Shown piece by piece: positions 1-9,300 of a stretch of 64,000 nucleotides of DNA. Under the pieces are notes generated by a model. The model saw nothing but the letters and a program-made list of their open reading frames with translations. It was not told the DNA's origin and searched no databases. The stretch covers positions 113,476 to 177,475 of the forward strand of contig JAJUIK010000005.1 in NCBI GenBank assembly GCA_029267635.1, written 5' to 3'. The DNA comes from Moraxellaceae bacterium (GTDB taxonomy: Bacteria; Pseudomonadota; Gammaproteobacteria; Pseudomonadales; Moraxellaceae). A program made the position numbers and the translations under genes. Every line of letters begins with the position of its first letter. Position 1 is the stretch's first letter.

Positions 1-602
1 GTTTATATGGTGTGCCATTGACTGATTTTGAAGTAGTGAAAAAATACGCCAAAGACCCATCGCAAGTGTTGATTACCGCCATGAATACCTGGTTTGGCAG
101 TCTAATGATGTGTAACAGTTTCCATGCTGATCTGCATGCGGGCAACCTGATGTTGCTAGAAGATGGTCGTATCGGATTCATTGATTTTGGCATTGTCGGA
201 CAGCTGAAACCGGAAGTCTGGACGGCTTGTATCAGCTTTATGGATGCCCTGCAAAAAACCGATTATTCCGCCATGGCCGAAAATATGCTGAAAATGGGCA
301 TGACCGACAGCAAGATTGATCCGCAGGTTTTGGCACAGGATCTGGAACGTTTATTTAGTGGCGTGATGCTGGCTGATCCGCAGGAATTACTGCACACCAA
401 TCCGGCGGATTTAAATGACATCATGATGGATATGGTGGCGGTGGGTGAGCGACACGGCATCCGTTTCCCGCGCGATTTTGCCTTGCTGTTCAAGCAAATG
501 CTATATTTTGACCGTTTTATGCGGGTGTTGGCACCGTATACGGACATCTATGCTGACCAGCGTTTGCAAATGATCCAGAATCTGCATCCGCAGCACAGCT
601 AA
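1..602 (+). CDS. ABC1/UbiB-family atypical kinase, C-terminal part (5' end outside window)
   Basis: The reading frame is open to the left edge, so the N-terminal part lies upstream. The visible 196-plus residues carry the kinase-like catalytic signature of the ABC1/ADCK/UbiB family: FHADLHAGNLM (catalytic loop, about residue 37 from the first GTG) followed by GRIGFIDFGIVG (metal-binding DFG equivalent). Family members are membrane-associated ATPases or kinases that support ubiquinone synthesis or lipid homeostasis. Because coq7 lies about 1 kb away, a ubiquinone link is attractive, but that is inference. The ABC1-specific KxGQ motif would lie upstream and cannot be seen. folB follows after 29 bases, so the two may be co-transcribed. 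Confidence 0.85.
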   Translation, partial: LYGVPLTDFEVVKKYAKDPSQVLITAMNTWFGSLMMCNSFHADLHAGNLMLLEDGRIGFIDFGIVGQLKPEVWTACISFMDALQKTDYSAMAENMLKMGMTDSKIDPQVLAQDLERLFSGVMLADPQELLHTNPADLNDIMMDMVAVGERHGIRFPRDFALLFKQMLYFDRFMRVLAPYTDIYADQRLQMIQNLHPQHS

Positions 603-631
603 TCTCACACCCCAACCCAGCCCAGAGAATC

Positions 632-1015
632 ATGATGGATGCAATTGTTATTGAAGGTTTAAAGGTCGAGACCGTGGTCGGTTGTTTTGACTGGGAACGG
701 CAAATTCTCCAACCGCTGTTGCTGGATTTAACCATTCATCATGATTTATCACAGGCGGCACAGTCTGATGAACTGCAAGATACCATCAATTATGCACAAA
801 TCTGTGAAATTGCTGCGCAGGTGATCCAGCAGGCACAGCCAAAACTGATTGAACATGCCGCAAAACTGGTACTCGATGCGCTTTTCACTACCTTTCCGGG
901 TATTGAATCGATTATGATTATGATCCGGAAGCCTGCTATTATCGCGCAAGCCAATTCTGTAGGAATTCGTCTTGAACGCCACCGTAAAGATTTTTGCTCT
1001 CGCCTTGGCGAGTAA
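632..1015 (+). CDS. folB: Dihydroneopterin aldolase
   Basis: 127 residues, the normal length for FolB, which converts 7,8-dihydroneopterin to 6-hydroxymethyl-7,8-dihydropterin and glycolaldehyde in cytosolic folate synthesis. The N-terminus (DAIVIEGLKVETVVGCFDWER) has the family pattern of a short strand followed by the conserved G-x-x-x-x-E/W-E segment. The middle DTINYAQICE matches the family D-x-x-(N/D)-Y segment, and the end (KPAIIAQANSVGIRLER) matches the conserved K-P-x-A-I/P stretch with the catalytic lysine. Two ATG codons (632, 635) are possible starts. The 3' end overlaps the next gene, a folK-like gene, by 44 bases, which indicates translational coupling in one folate operon. Confidence 0.93.
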   Translation: MMDAIVIEGLKVETVVGCFDWERQILQPLLLDLTIHHDLSQAAQSDELQDTINYAQICEIAAQVIQQAQPKLIEHAAKLVLDALFTTFPGIESIMIMIRKPAIIAQANSVGIRLERHRKDFCSRLGE

Positions 1016-1415
1016 CTGTCAGCCTCAACAACAGCTTGCAAGTGCCTTTGCAAAAATCGCCCAATGGGGAGATGTGGAATTCTCCCCGATTTATGAAATT
1101 CCCTGTCGTGATGGTGTCGGTGCTGATTACTGGAACTGTGCCTGTCTGTTAAGAAGCACCGTCAATGCTGAACAGCTGATCGAACAGTTAAAGCAGCTTG
1201 AGCAGGAAGCAGGGCGCATCCGTCCTTCGCATCAGATTTCACTGGATGTGGATTTGATTGCCTGGGGAGAGGATTTGCAGGACATGCAATTTAATCCAAA
1301 AAAATTGCCGTTAGCTCTAGATGTGAAAATTCCACTGTATGATCTTTGGCCACATCCGGATTTTTGGACCTCTTCACAACATTTGCCAGTGATTCAGGTT
1401 GAGGCAATATTGTAA
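972..1415 (+). CDS. folK: Divergent FolK-like (HPPK family) protein
   Basis: 147 residues, starting at TTG inside folB. The fold signature of 6-hydroxymethyl-dihydropterin pyrophosphokinase is recognisable: an ALASN segment in place of the usual GSN near the N-terminus, the E-x-x-x-GRIR segment and LDVDLIAWG, which keeps the two magnesium-binding aspartates. It departs from the family in several places. The catalytic loop between GRIR and LDVD is about four residues shorter than in E. coli HPPK, the R-T before LDLD is I-S, and the usual P-H-x-x-x-x-R-x-F segment near the C-terminus is missing. By position it should catalyse the step after FolB, but activity is uncertain. A canonical folK may exist elsewhere in the genome. 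Confidence 0.72.
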   Translation: MNATVKIFALALASNCQPQQQLASAFAKIAQWGDVEFSPIYEIPCRDGVGADYWNCACLLRSTVNAEQLIEQLKQLEQEAGRIRPSHQISLDVDLIAWGEDLQDMQFNPKKLPLALDVKIPLYDLWPHPDFWTSSQHLPVIQVEAIL

Positions 1416-1417
1416 AT

Positions 1418-1453
1418 AAAAAGACGATGATCTCAGCGGATCATCGCCTTTTT
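1418..1453. terminator. Bidirectional intrinsic terminator between folK and coq7
   Basis: Eight-base stem CGATGATC / GATCATCG with a six-base loop, flanked by an A-run on the left and a T-run on the right. It can therefore stop both the plus-strand folate transcript and the minus-strand coq7 transcript. Confidence 0.85.
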
Positions 1454-1465
1454 CTGATTTGTGAT

Positions 1466-2101
1466 TTAAATATAGTAACTGGTTTTGGTCATCAGTTTGG
1501 AAATTGCGGTCATGGTAATGCGTACCGGATAGGGCAAATCCACACCTCCAGCCTTTAATGCCGTATCGCGATGATGCAGTTCATCTTCATTCATCTGTTG
1601 CAGAATCTTGCGTGAACGCTCATCTTCCGCAGGGAGCTGGTTGATATGATCCTGTAAATGCAGACTGACTTGACGCTCAGTTTCAGCCACAAAACCCAGA
1701 CTGTATTGATCACCGGCAATCCCGGCAATCGCGCCCATACCAAAAGATAATCCGTACCAGACCGGGTTCAGCAGGCTTGGGTAGCTATCGAGCTCTTTTA
1801 GGCGATCCTCACACCAGGCCAAATGGTCCTGTTCTTCAATCGCGGCCTGTTCCATTTCCCGCCGCACATTCGGTAAACGCGCGGTGAGTGCCTGGCCATG
1901 ATACAGTGCCTGCGCACAGACTTCCCCCGTGTGATTGACCCGCATCAGACCGGCGACGTGTCGGGCATCACTGACGCTGAGTGGCGCTTCACTCTGTTGT
2001 GCTGGATTGGCACGTTGTGCGGCCGTCGCGCCCGGAACCAGACTTCTTAAGGCTTGGTCAAAGGAATTGATGAGTCGATCAAGACCGGTATAGTGACGCA
2101 T
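1466..2101 (-). CDS. coq7: Demethoxyubiquinone monooxygenase (Coq7 type)
   Basis: 211 residues. Coq7 is a carboxylate-bridged di-iron monooxygenase that hydroxylates demethoxyubiquinone in the late part of ubiquinone synthesis, bound to the inner membrane. Two copies of the four-helix-bundle ligand pattern are visible: NHTGEVCAQ and EEQDHLAW in the first half, ETERQVSLH and DELHHRD in the second, supplying the E / E-x-x-H ligands. The segment around GLSFGMGAIAGIAGDQYSLGF is the hydrophobic helix that usually contacts the membrane. The gene sits 4 bases downstream of the MFS gene on the same strand, so the two probably share a transcript. The terminator at 1418-1453 ends it. Confidence 0.95.
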   Translation of the reverse strand: MRHYTGLDRLINSFDQALRSLVPGATAAQRANPAQQSEAPLSVSDARHVAGLMRVNHTGEVCAQALYHGQALTARLPNVRREMEQAAIEEQDHLAWCEDRLKELDSYPSLLNPVWYGLSFGMGAIAGIAGDQYSLGFVAETERQVSLHLQDHINQLPAEDERSRKILQQMNEDELHHRDTALKAGGVDLPYPVRITMTAISKLMTKTSYYI

Positions 2102-2105
2102 GTAG

Positions 2106-3425
2106 TTAATCCTCCAAACAGCCGGGTGTATTTTTTAGCATAGGCTTGATTTTAAACAACAGCCAAACTGTAAAGATGGCACTGAGCAGGGCTGTAATCA
2201 CGAACAGTATTTTAATATCAATTTGCAGCATACTTAAAATGAAAATCGAAAAAATCGCAGAAGACACCATAAAAACCGCATTTAAAATATTATTGGCCGC
2301 GACAACACGGGCGCGGTGTGAACGCGGTGAATAGGCCTGCATCATGGCATAGAGCGGGACAATATAAAAACCGCCACTGATGCCTAATAACGCTACAGCC
2401 AGCATGACATGATAATACGCCCAGCCATGCGTGAACATGTCGCTAAAACCCAGCAGGGCGCCACTGCGTTCCGGAACAAACATCAGGCTGGCAGCCAGAT
2501 ATAGGGCAAAGAATGTCAGGCCGATTGCACCAAACGGTACCATTTTAATATTGACTTCCGAGCCGCCCATGCGACGACATAAGAGCGAGCCAATACCAAT
2601 GCCGACAGAAAATAAGGTTAATAAAAGACTCACCACATTTTCCGAAGCATGCAGATGCTGCTGGGTCAATTGCGGAATCTGGGTGAGATAAGTTGCGCCG
2701 TAAAACCAGTACCAGGAATTGCCCAGTAAGATACAAAAGATCAATGGCAGGCTTTTGGCATATTTGAGTGTTTGCCAGCTGGTACGGAAAAAATTCCAGT
2801 CCACATGAATGTCAGGAGACGCAACTTTTTGTTGTAGGATAAATCGGCTGGAAAAATAGCCTAAGCAAGCCACCATCACTACAGTGAGGCTGATCCAGAG
2901 CATATTGCCTTGAGAAGCTGAAATGACTGCGCCACCGATAATCATACCGAGTAAAATCGCAATGGAGGTACCTGACTGAAACAGGGCATTACCGGACATT
3001 AATTCCTGAGGTTTCAGGATTTCCGGCAAAATTGCATATTTGATCGGACCAAAGAAAGTGGAGTGGGTCCCCATCAGGAAAAGTGCAATGAGTAACAGCC
3101 ACAATTGCCCGAGTATGAACCCCGCTGAGCCGATCAGCATAATTATGATTTCCAGAATTTTAATGCCACGTATCAGCTGAGAGCGTTCATATTTGTCGGC
3201 AATCTGACCGGCGGTCGCAGAGAAAATAAAATAGGGCAAAATAAACAGCAAGGCAGCCAAGTTATTTAAAGTACTGACCGCAGCGCTCTGCTGACTAATC
3301 CATCCGTAAGTAATCACCAACAACAATGCCTGTTTATAGATGTTGTCATTCAGTGCGCCAAAAAATTGGGTCACAAACATCGGTAAAAACCGGCGTGTAT
3401 GGAGAAGTCGAGGGTCTTTATGCAT
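2106..3425 (-). CDS. MFS transporter, LplT-like (lysophospholipid carrier type)
   Basis: 439 residues with about 12 hydrophobic segments. The N-terminal MFVTQFFGALNDNIYKQALL is the characteristic opening of the MFS branch that includes LplT and the MFS half of Aas-type acyltransferase fusions, which move lysophospholipids across the inner membrane for re-acylation. The A-D-K-Y-x-R-S loop after helix 2 is a weak version of the MFS GxxxD-R motif. No acyltransferase domain is fused and none lies nearby. The substrate is therefore inferred only from the N-terminal signature. It is the first gene of a minus-strand pair with coq7. Confidence 0.8.
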   Translation of the reverse strand: MHKDPRLLHTRRFLPMFVTQFFGALNDNIYKQALLLVITYGWISQQSAAVSTLNNLAALLFILPYFIFSATAGQIADKYERSQLIRGIKILEIIIMLIGSAGFILGQLWLLLIALFLMGTHSTFFGPIKYAILPEILKPQELMSGNALFQSGTSIAILLGMIIGGAVISASQGNMLWISLTVVMVACLGYFSSRFILQQKVASPDIHVDWNFFRTSWQTLKYAKSLPLIFCILLGNSWYWFYGATYLTQIPQLTQQHLHASENVVSLLLTLFSVGIGIGSLLCRRMGGSEVNIKMVPFGAIGLTFFALYLAASLMFVPERSGALLGFSDMFTHGWAYYHVMLAVALLGISGGFYIVPLYAMMQAYSPRSHRARVVAANNILNAVFMVSSAIFSIFILSMLQIDIKILFVITALLSAIFTVWLLFKIKPMLKNTPGCLED

Positions 3426-3601
3426 GAGGGATCAGCTTTTTTAACTTTTATTAAGAAATGTGGTGAATTGGTAACTAAACTGACAAAATCATGTATGATA
3501 TTTTCAGCTTATTAGCCGGTGAAAATTTTAATAGATTTGAGTTGTTAGGGCGCTCTCATTGACTATTTTCCACTTAAAGATAACTTAGATTCGAGTTTTG
3601 T

Positions 3602-6292
3602 ATGCCTGCAAAAGTGAAATTTAAAAAGTCAATGCTTGCACAGTCTATGCATCCAATATTGAAAATCAATAATAACAATAAAAAACTGGGCATGAGTGTT
3701 TTCTTTGCGTTGTTCGCTGGTCATGCCATGGCTCAAGATGTTGAGGTCATTTCTTCCGAAACGAATACTGATCCTGCCAGTGCATTACTTAACCCTGTAC
3801 CAGATACCCAAAAAAATGATCAGCTGGGCAAAGTTCTCACTGAAAACCCAGAACCTGATAGTCTGAGCCTGTTACAACAACAGGAACAGTCTCCAGACAC
3901 GATTACCGAATTCCAGCCCATTGAATTTGAGGATCTGGAAGATTTACCGGTTGCCAGCATCGATCCAAATCTGGCTGAGGAAATTTTTCGGGTTGCAGAG
4001 CAGGCAAAAACTGAAGCGCAGAATTATCGTGCCGGTCTCACCACCTTGCCGGAAGTGGTGGTCGCAGAGGCGACACAACAGGAACTGGCAGAAATCAATC
4101 AGGCACCGGTCAATATTGACCAGCTGATGCAAAGCATTCAGGCGGATAGCCAGATTGTCGTGGACGTCAATAATGGTGCGCGTAGCTATGCCGAGCTGGG
4201 GTTGGGGGCGGCAGAAACACGGCCTGAAGATGATCAGCCGCCCGGACTGTTAAAACGCTGGTGGTACAAAATTCGTCCACCACGTGAATTAAATACGGCG
4301 AATGTGCCACGGATCAGTGCTGAGGTGCAGGGTGCGCCGGCAGAACTGGCCGCCAATATCCGCGGTAAACTTTCGACTGTGACTCAGGAAGCCTTTGAAG
4401 ATTTTAACCTGGTCGTACCGCAATTACGCAGTATCAGTCATCAGGCCGCACAAGCGGTCGGTTATTATCAGGCCCAGTTCCGTTTTGAACGTATCAGTGA
4501 CAGTCGGGTACGGGTGCTGGTGACACCGAATGAACCAGTGCGAATTGAAGAGCAGAATATTGAATTTTCGGGCGCCGGGCAGAATCATCCGCAATTTCAG
4601 GTGATCCGCGTGATTCCGGATCAGGATGTAGGCGATATTTTCCATCATGGTCTGTATGAGCAGACGAAAAAACGGATCAATGATGCTGCATTGGATAACG
4701 GTTTCTTTGATAGCTACTGGCGTTTACATGATGTGAAAGTGGCACAACCGCAAAATACGGCAGAAATCAATTTGCGCTATGAAACCGGAGACCGTTACCA
4801 GATCGGGCCGGCTGAATTCCGCATGAGTGATCCGTCCAAAGCATTACCGCTGGATATGGATATTCTGCAGCAGATGGTGCCGTGGAAAGAGGGGGATGAC
4901 TATACCTTCTGGCGTGTCAATTCCCTGGCCAATAATCTGACCAACTCGCGCTATTTTAACTATACCTTGGTGGATGCGATTCGTCCTGATCCTGTTGAGC
5001 ATGACCTTGAATTGCCACCAGATATTCAGGCGTTGGTGGATCAGGAAAAGCTGGCTGAATCCGATTTGCGTGTGCAGGATAAAAAGCGTGTGGCGTCTTC
5101 ACAAGAAGTGACCCAGAATGTAGTGGATGAAGACCAGTTCGCTGGTAATGAAGCGAGCGCACAAAATCAATTGGTACAACAGTTACAAGCCCAGCAACAG
5201 GAAAAAGAGTCCGAAGAAGATAGGTTGAAAAGACAGGCACGCGCAGAAAAGAAAATTCCGGTGAGAGTAACTTTAAATGCCGACAAGCTGAACAGTCTGG
5301 AAACCGGTGTGGGTTACGGAACCGATACTGGCCCACGTTTACGTGCCCAATATCGCCGTGCCATTGTCAACCGTCGTGGTCACGCCTTTGATGCCAACAT
5401 GGAGGTCTCCAGCATTCGTCAATCGATCGACGGTAGTTACAGTATTCCCTATCACCATCCCTTAAATGATTATGTCAATATTGTGGGCGGTTATGAACGG
5501 GAAGAGCGTGACGATATCGCGGCCGGTTATGGATTGATGATTGAATCAGCCGTTGTGGGTGGTGAACGCATTATTAAAAATCCATTGGGCAGTTGGCAGC
5601 ATACCTTTGGCGGACGTTACCGTCTGGACCGATTAACCCAGCAAGGCGAGATTGATGTGCGCCGCCTGCCGGATGCTTTCCTGATTCCGGGTGCAGATAC
5701 CGAACAGGAATCCTTGCTGTTCAGTTATCAGGTTTCCCGAACCGATAGTGACAAACCCGTTAATCCGTCTAAAGGCTTCAAACAGACCTATAAAGTTGAG
5801 CTGGGCAGTGAAACATTGCTCAGTGATGCAGATATGGCGATCGTCAATGCCGGCTGGAATTTTATTTATTCGCTGGGTGAAAATGACGATCATCAGTTCG
5901 TCGGTCGAGCAGATCTCGGTTATATTTTTACCCAGGACTTTGCCAAGGTGCCTTACAATTTGCGCTATTTCACCGGGGGGGATCAGAGCCTTCGCGGTTT
6001 TGACTATAAGAGCCTAAGTCCAACGGAGTTTGGGGTGAAGGTCGGGGGGCAAGCCCTGGCTGTGGGTTCTTTAGAATACAATTACCAGTTTAAAGAAGGC
6101 TGGCGTGCTGCGCTGTTCAGCGATTTTGGTAATGCTTATGATCAGAATTTTAATACACCGGCTGCGTATAGTGTCGGTTTAGGGTTGCGCTGGACTTCAC
6201 CGATTGGTCCGATTCGTTTGGATGTGGCGTCTGGCATTTCAGACGATGGTCATCCAATTCGATTACATTTCTTTATTGGATCACCACTTTAA
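3602..6292 (+). CDS. tamA: Outer-membrane assembly protein TamA (Omp85 family) with N-terminal extension
   Basis: 896 residues, far longer than E. coli TamA (about 577). A long charged N-region precedes the hydrophobic stretch MSVFFALFAGHAMAQD, which looks like a signal peptide cleaved after AMA, so translation may instead begin at the Met near residue 31. Residues about 45-215 are acidic and low in hydrophobics, probably disordered. POTRA-like repeats follow, then a Gln/Glu-rich linker at about residues 466-546, then a 16-strand-type barrel. The barrel has the Omp85 loop-6 signature as LRGFDYKSL, and the C-terminus IRLHFFIGSPL is typical of TamA. With TamB it helps insert outer-membrane proteins. 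tamB follows after 24 bases. Confidence 0.9.
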   Translation: MPAKVKFKKSMLAQSMHPILKINNNNKKLGMSVFFALFAGHAMAQDVEVISSETNTDPASALLNPVPDTQKNDQLGKVLTENPEPDSLSLLQQQEQSPDTITEFQPIEFEDLEDLPVASIDPNLAEEIFRVAEQAKTEAQNYRAGLTTLPEVVVAEATQQELAEINQAPVNIDQLMQSIQADSQIVVDVNNGARSYAELGLGAAETRPEDDQPPGLLKRWWYKIRPPRELNTANVPRISAEVQGAPAELAANIRGKLSTVTQEAFEDFNLVVPQLRSISHQAAQAVGYYQAQFRFERISDSRVRVLVTPNEPVRIEEQNIEFSGAGQNHPQFQVIRVIPDQDVGDIFHHGLYEQTKKRINDAALDNGFFDSYWRLHDVKVAQPQNTAEINLRYETGDRYQIGPAEFRMSDPSKALPLDMDILQQMVPWKEGDDYTFWRVNSLANNLTNSRYFNYTLVDAIRPDPVEHDLELPPDIQALVDQEKLAESDLRVQDKKRVASSQEVTQNVVDEDQFAGNEASAQNQLVQQLQAQQQEKESEEDRLKRQARAEKKIPVRVTLNADKLNSLETGVGYGTDTGPRLRAQYRRAIVNRRGHAFDANMEVSSIRQSIDGSYSIPYHHPLNDYVNIVGGYEREERDDIAAGYGLMIESAVVGGERIIKNPLGSWQHTFGGRYRLDRLTQQGEIDVRRLPDAFLIPGADTEQESLLFSYQVSRTDSDKPVNPSKGFKQTYKVELGSETLLSDADMAIVNAGWNFIYSLGENDDHQFVGRADLGYIFTQDFAKVPYNLRYFTGGDQSLRGFDYKSLSPTEFGVKVGGQALAVGSLEYNYQFKEGWRAALFSDFGNAYDQNFNTPAAYSVGLGLRWTSPIGPIRLDVASGISDDGHPIRLHFFIGSPL

Positions 6293-6316
6293 AATACCGA
6301 ATTTATCAGGATTGTT

Positions 6317-9300
6317 ATGTCTGACGCAGAACAGCAAGAAACTTCAACACCACCGATCATCAAGAAACGACGCATTTGGCCTGGCGTTATTTTAACCTTG
6401 CTGATGGTGGTAGTATTGCTGACTTCTGCACTCGTGGGGATGTTTACCACCGACCGGGGCAGTAAATTTTTACTGGATCGGGTACTAGAGCGGCAAAAAA
6501 TTATTTCCTATCAATATGAAAGTGGAAACTTGCTGCGCGGAATTATCCTGAAAAATATCTGGGTCAATCTGAAAACCGTAGATGTCAAAATTGACCGTGC
6601 CGATGTCACTCTGGGCTGGCGCGCAATCATCCAAAAAGAAATCCATTTCAATTCGGCAGATGTGCGCAATCTGCAAATTATTAGCAAAAAACCGCCAAGC
6701 AATGCACCGTTTAAATTTAGCGAAATCCGCTTGCCTTTTATTTTGCGGGTGAACCATGCAGAGCTGGATCATTTGCTGATACAACTGTCCAGAAACCGTG
6801 TGGACTTTTACGATATTGAGCTGAACAAGGCTCTGTGGTCCGGTACCGAGCTGCGCTTTCAGGACAGCCGGATGGATATGGGGTATTTGGCGGTACGCAA
6901 TGCCAGCGGCAATATGCGCTTTGAAGGCAAATACCCGCTGAATGCCACTGGCGATGTCAATCTGCCGTCTTTACGCTATCTGAATATCCATGATATCCGG
7001 GTGGTGGCCAGAGGTTCACTGGATACGATTGCGGCTGGTGTACAAACCAATACGCCCGATTTACTCACCGGCTGGATTGTTTTACATCCGGTGCGCCAAG
7101 GTGTACCGATGTTTGGCCAATTAAAATTCAAACACTATGATTGGCCTTTGCTGACCGAGCAAAAGTTGTACAGTAAAGATGGCGTAGCGAAATTTCAGGG
7201 AACTGCGCATGGGATGAATATCCAGCTGCGCACGGACTTGAGTGGAAAGTATATTCCCCAAGGTCAATATCAGGCCAATATGTATACTGACTATGTGCGC
7301 CAGTTAGAGATTAAGCAATTGACCGGTAAGGTCATGTCTGGCACCGTCAACGCTGCAGGTGTGGTGGGCTGGAAGGATCAGGTGACCTGGAAAGCCAATG
7401 GTCGTTTAGACAAAATCAATCCCAAAGATAAAATTATTCCTTTAGCCATACGGGAATTTTTACCGCCAAGTCTGGATGGCAAGATTGCCTCGACCGGTTC
7501 TCTGGAAAAGGGGTTGCATGTGACTGGCTCAGTTGATTTTGACCGTTTTGAACGCTGGTCGGTCAAGTTGGATCAGGCAGAACAAACCACCGAAAAACCC
7601 AAACCTATTTTGCTGGATGTGGCCTGGAACAATATCGATCGCGCCGTGCCCTATATTGGCTGGTTAAGTAGTGAATCAGGCCAGGCAAAAATGACCTTGG
7701 TGAAAGGCCAACAGAATATTCAGGTCTCTACACGTGTCCGCCCAAATCCCAAAGGTTTGCTACCGCAGGGACAATATCAGGCCCGCTTAAACCTCAATAA
7801 TAACCAGTTGAATATCCGTGACTTTATTTTTCAGCAGGAACAGCAGCGCGTCAGCGGGAATGGCATGGTGCTGTTACCGAGCAAAAAACGTCAGTTACAG
7901 TGGAATGCCAATTTGCAGGCTCAAGACTTTAATCTGCAGTCGGTGGTGCCACAAGCCCCGGTGAACCTGCTAAATGGCAGCGTCAAGGTCAATGCCTATG
8001 CCAAACCAAACCAGCATATTATCCAGTTAAATGCCATTAACCTCAGCGGTCGGTTGGCACAAATGGGCAAAATTGAACAGGTTCATCTGGCCGGTAAAAG
8101 TACGGTGGCACTGCTGTTCCATGATCCGAAAGCCGGTGGTAAGTTCAAAAGTTTTGCGGTGAATTATGATGGTTCGCTCAAAGGAGTGCAGCAAGGCGAC
8201 GGTATGCTGAAACTGCAGATTGCCGGTACGCCCGAACTCATCAATGTGCGACAGTTTCAGCATAATGGGGTTGCTGGGCGGATTTATGCCCAGGGTTTAG
8301 TCAATCTTACGAATGGCATCGGCTGGAATATTCAGGCCTCATTGGCGCATTTTAAACCGCAGTATTTTGTTGCTTCTTTACGTGGGGATATTTCCGGGAA
8401 CCTTAAAACACAGGGAACTTGGGCGGAAAATATCAAGCGCATTAATATTGAACACCTGAATGTTGCCGGTATGTTGAACAATAAACGGGTTCGCGGCAAA
8501 GGCAATTTATCCTTGTTGCTTGACTCTCGACAAACAGGATTTTTACCGCAGCAGTTTGAAGCCAATAACCTATATCTAGCGTATGCCAATAACCAGCTGC
8601 AAGCGACGGGTAATGCACAAAATTTAAAAGTAAAACTGAATGCGCCAGCGCTGTATGAGTTATATCCAGGTTTGCGTGGGCGGGCTTATGGCTATTTCAA
8701 TATTCAGTCACAACCGCGCCTGAAAGCCACGACCAATCTGGCGGTGGATAATTTTGCGTTGAATGATGTATTTAGCATTAAGAAACTGCGTATTCAGGGT
8801 GAATTACCGACTTCAGCACAGACGCCAACCCTGCTCAGTGCCAAACTGGAACAACTGCGCAGTGGTAATCGCAATATCGATGCTGCGGATGTTTCCTTAG
8901 CCGGAACACGACAAGCACATCTGCTCAGGGTGTCTGCACAAAACAGTCTGTCCAAGTTTTATGTGCAGTTGGCTGGCGGCTTTAATGCGCAAAATGACTG
9001 GCTCGGCCAGCTGCAAAAAGGCGATTTTAACTCGTATCGTGTCCATTTGACCCAGCAGCAAAATGCAGCGGTGCTGTATTCCAAGGCACGCGTCTCTTTA
9101 TTTGTCGGACAACATTGCTGGGCCAGTCCACGCAGTCAAATTTGTCTTGACCAACCCATGCGTGTCAGCCGAGTCCAGGGCAATGTCTCTGCGATTTCTC
9201 AGAACCTTGATTTACAGGATTTTCAGGCCTTTTTGCCTGAAGGTCTGGCGGTTACCGGTAGACTGAATGGTTATGCCAAAGCTTCCTGGAGCAATGGCGG

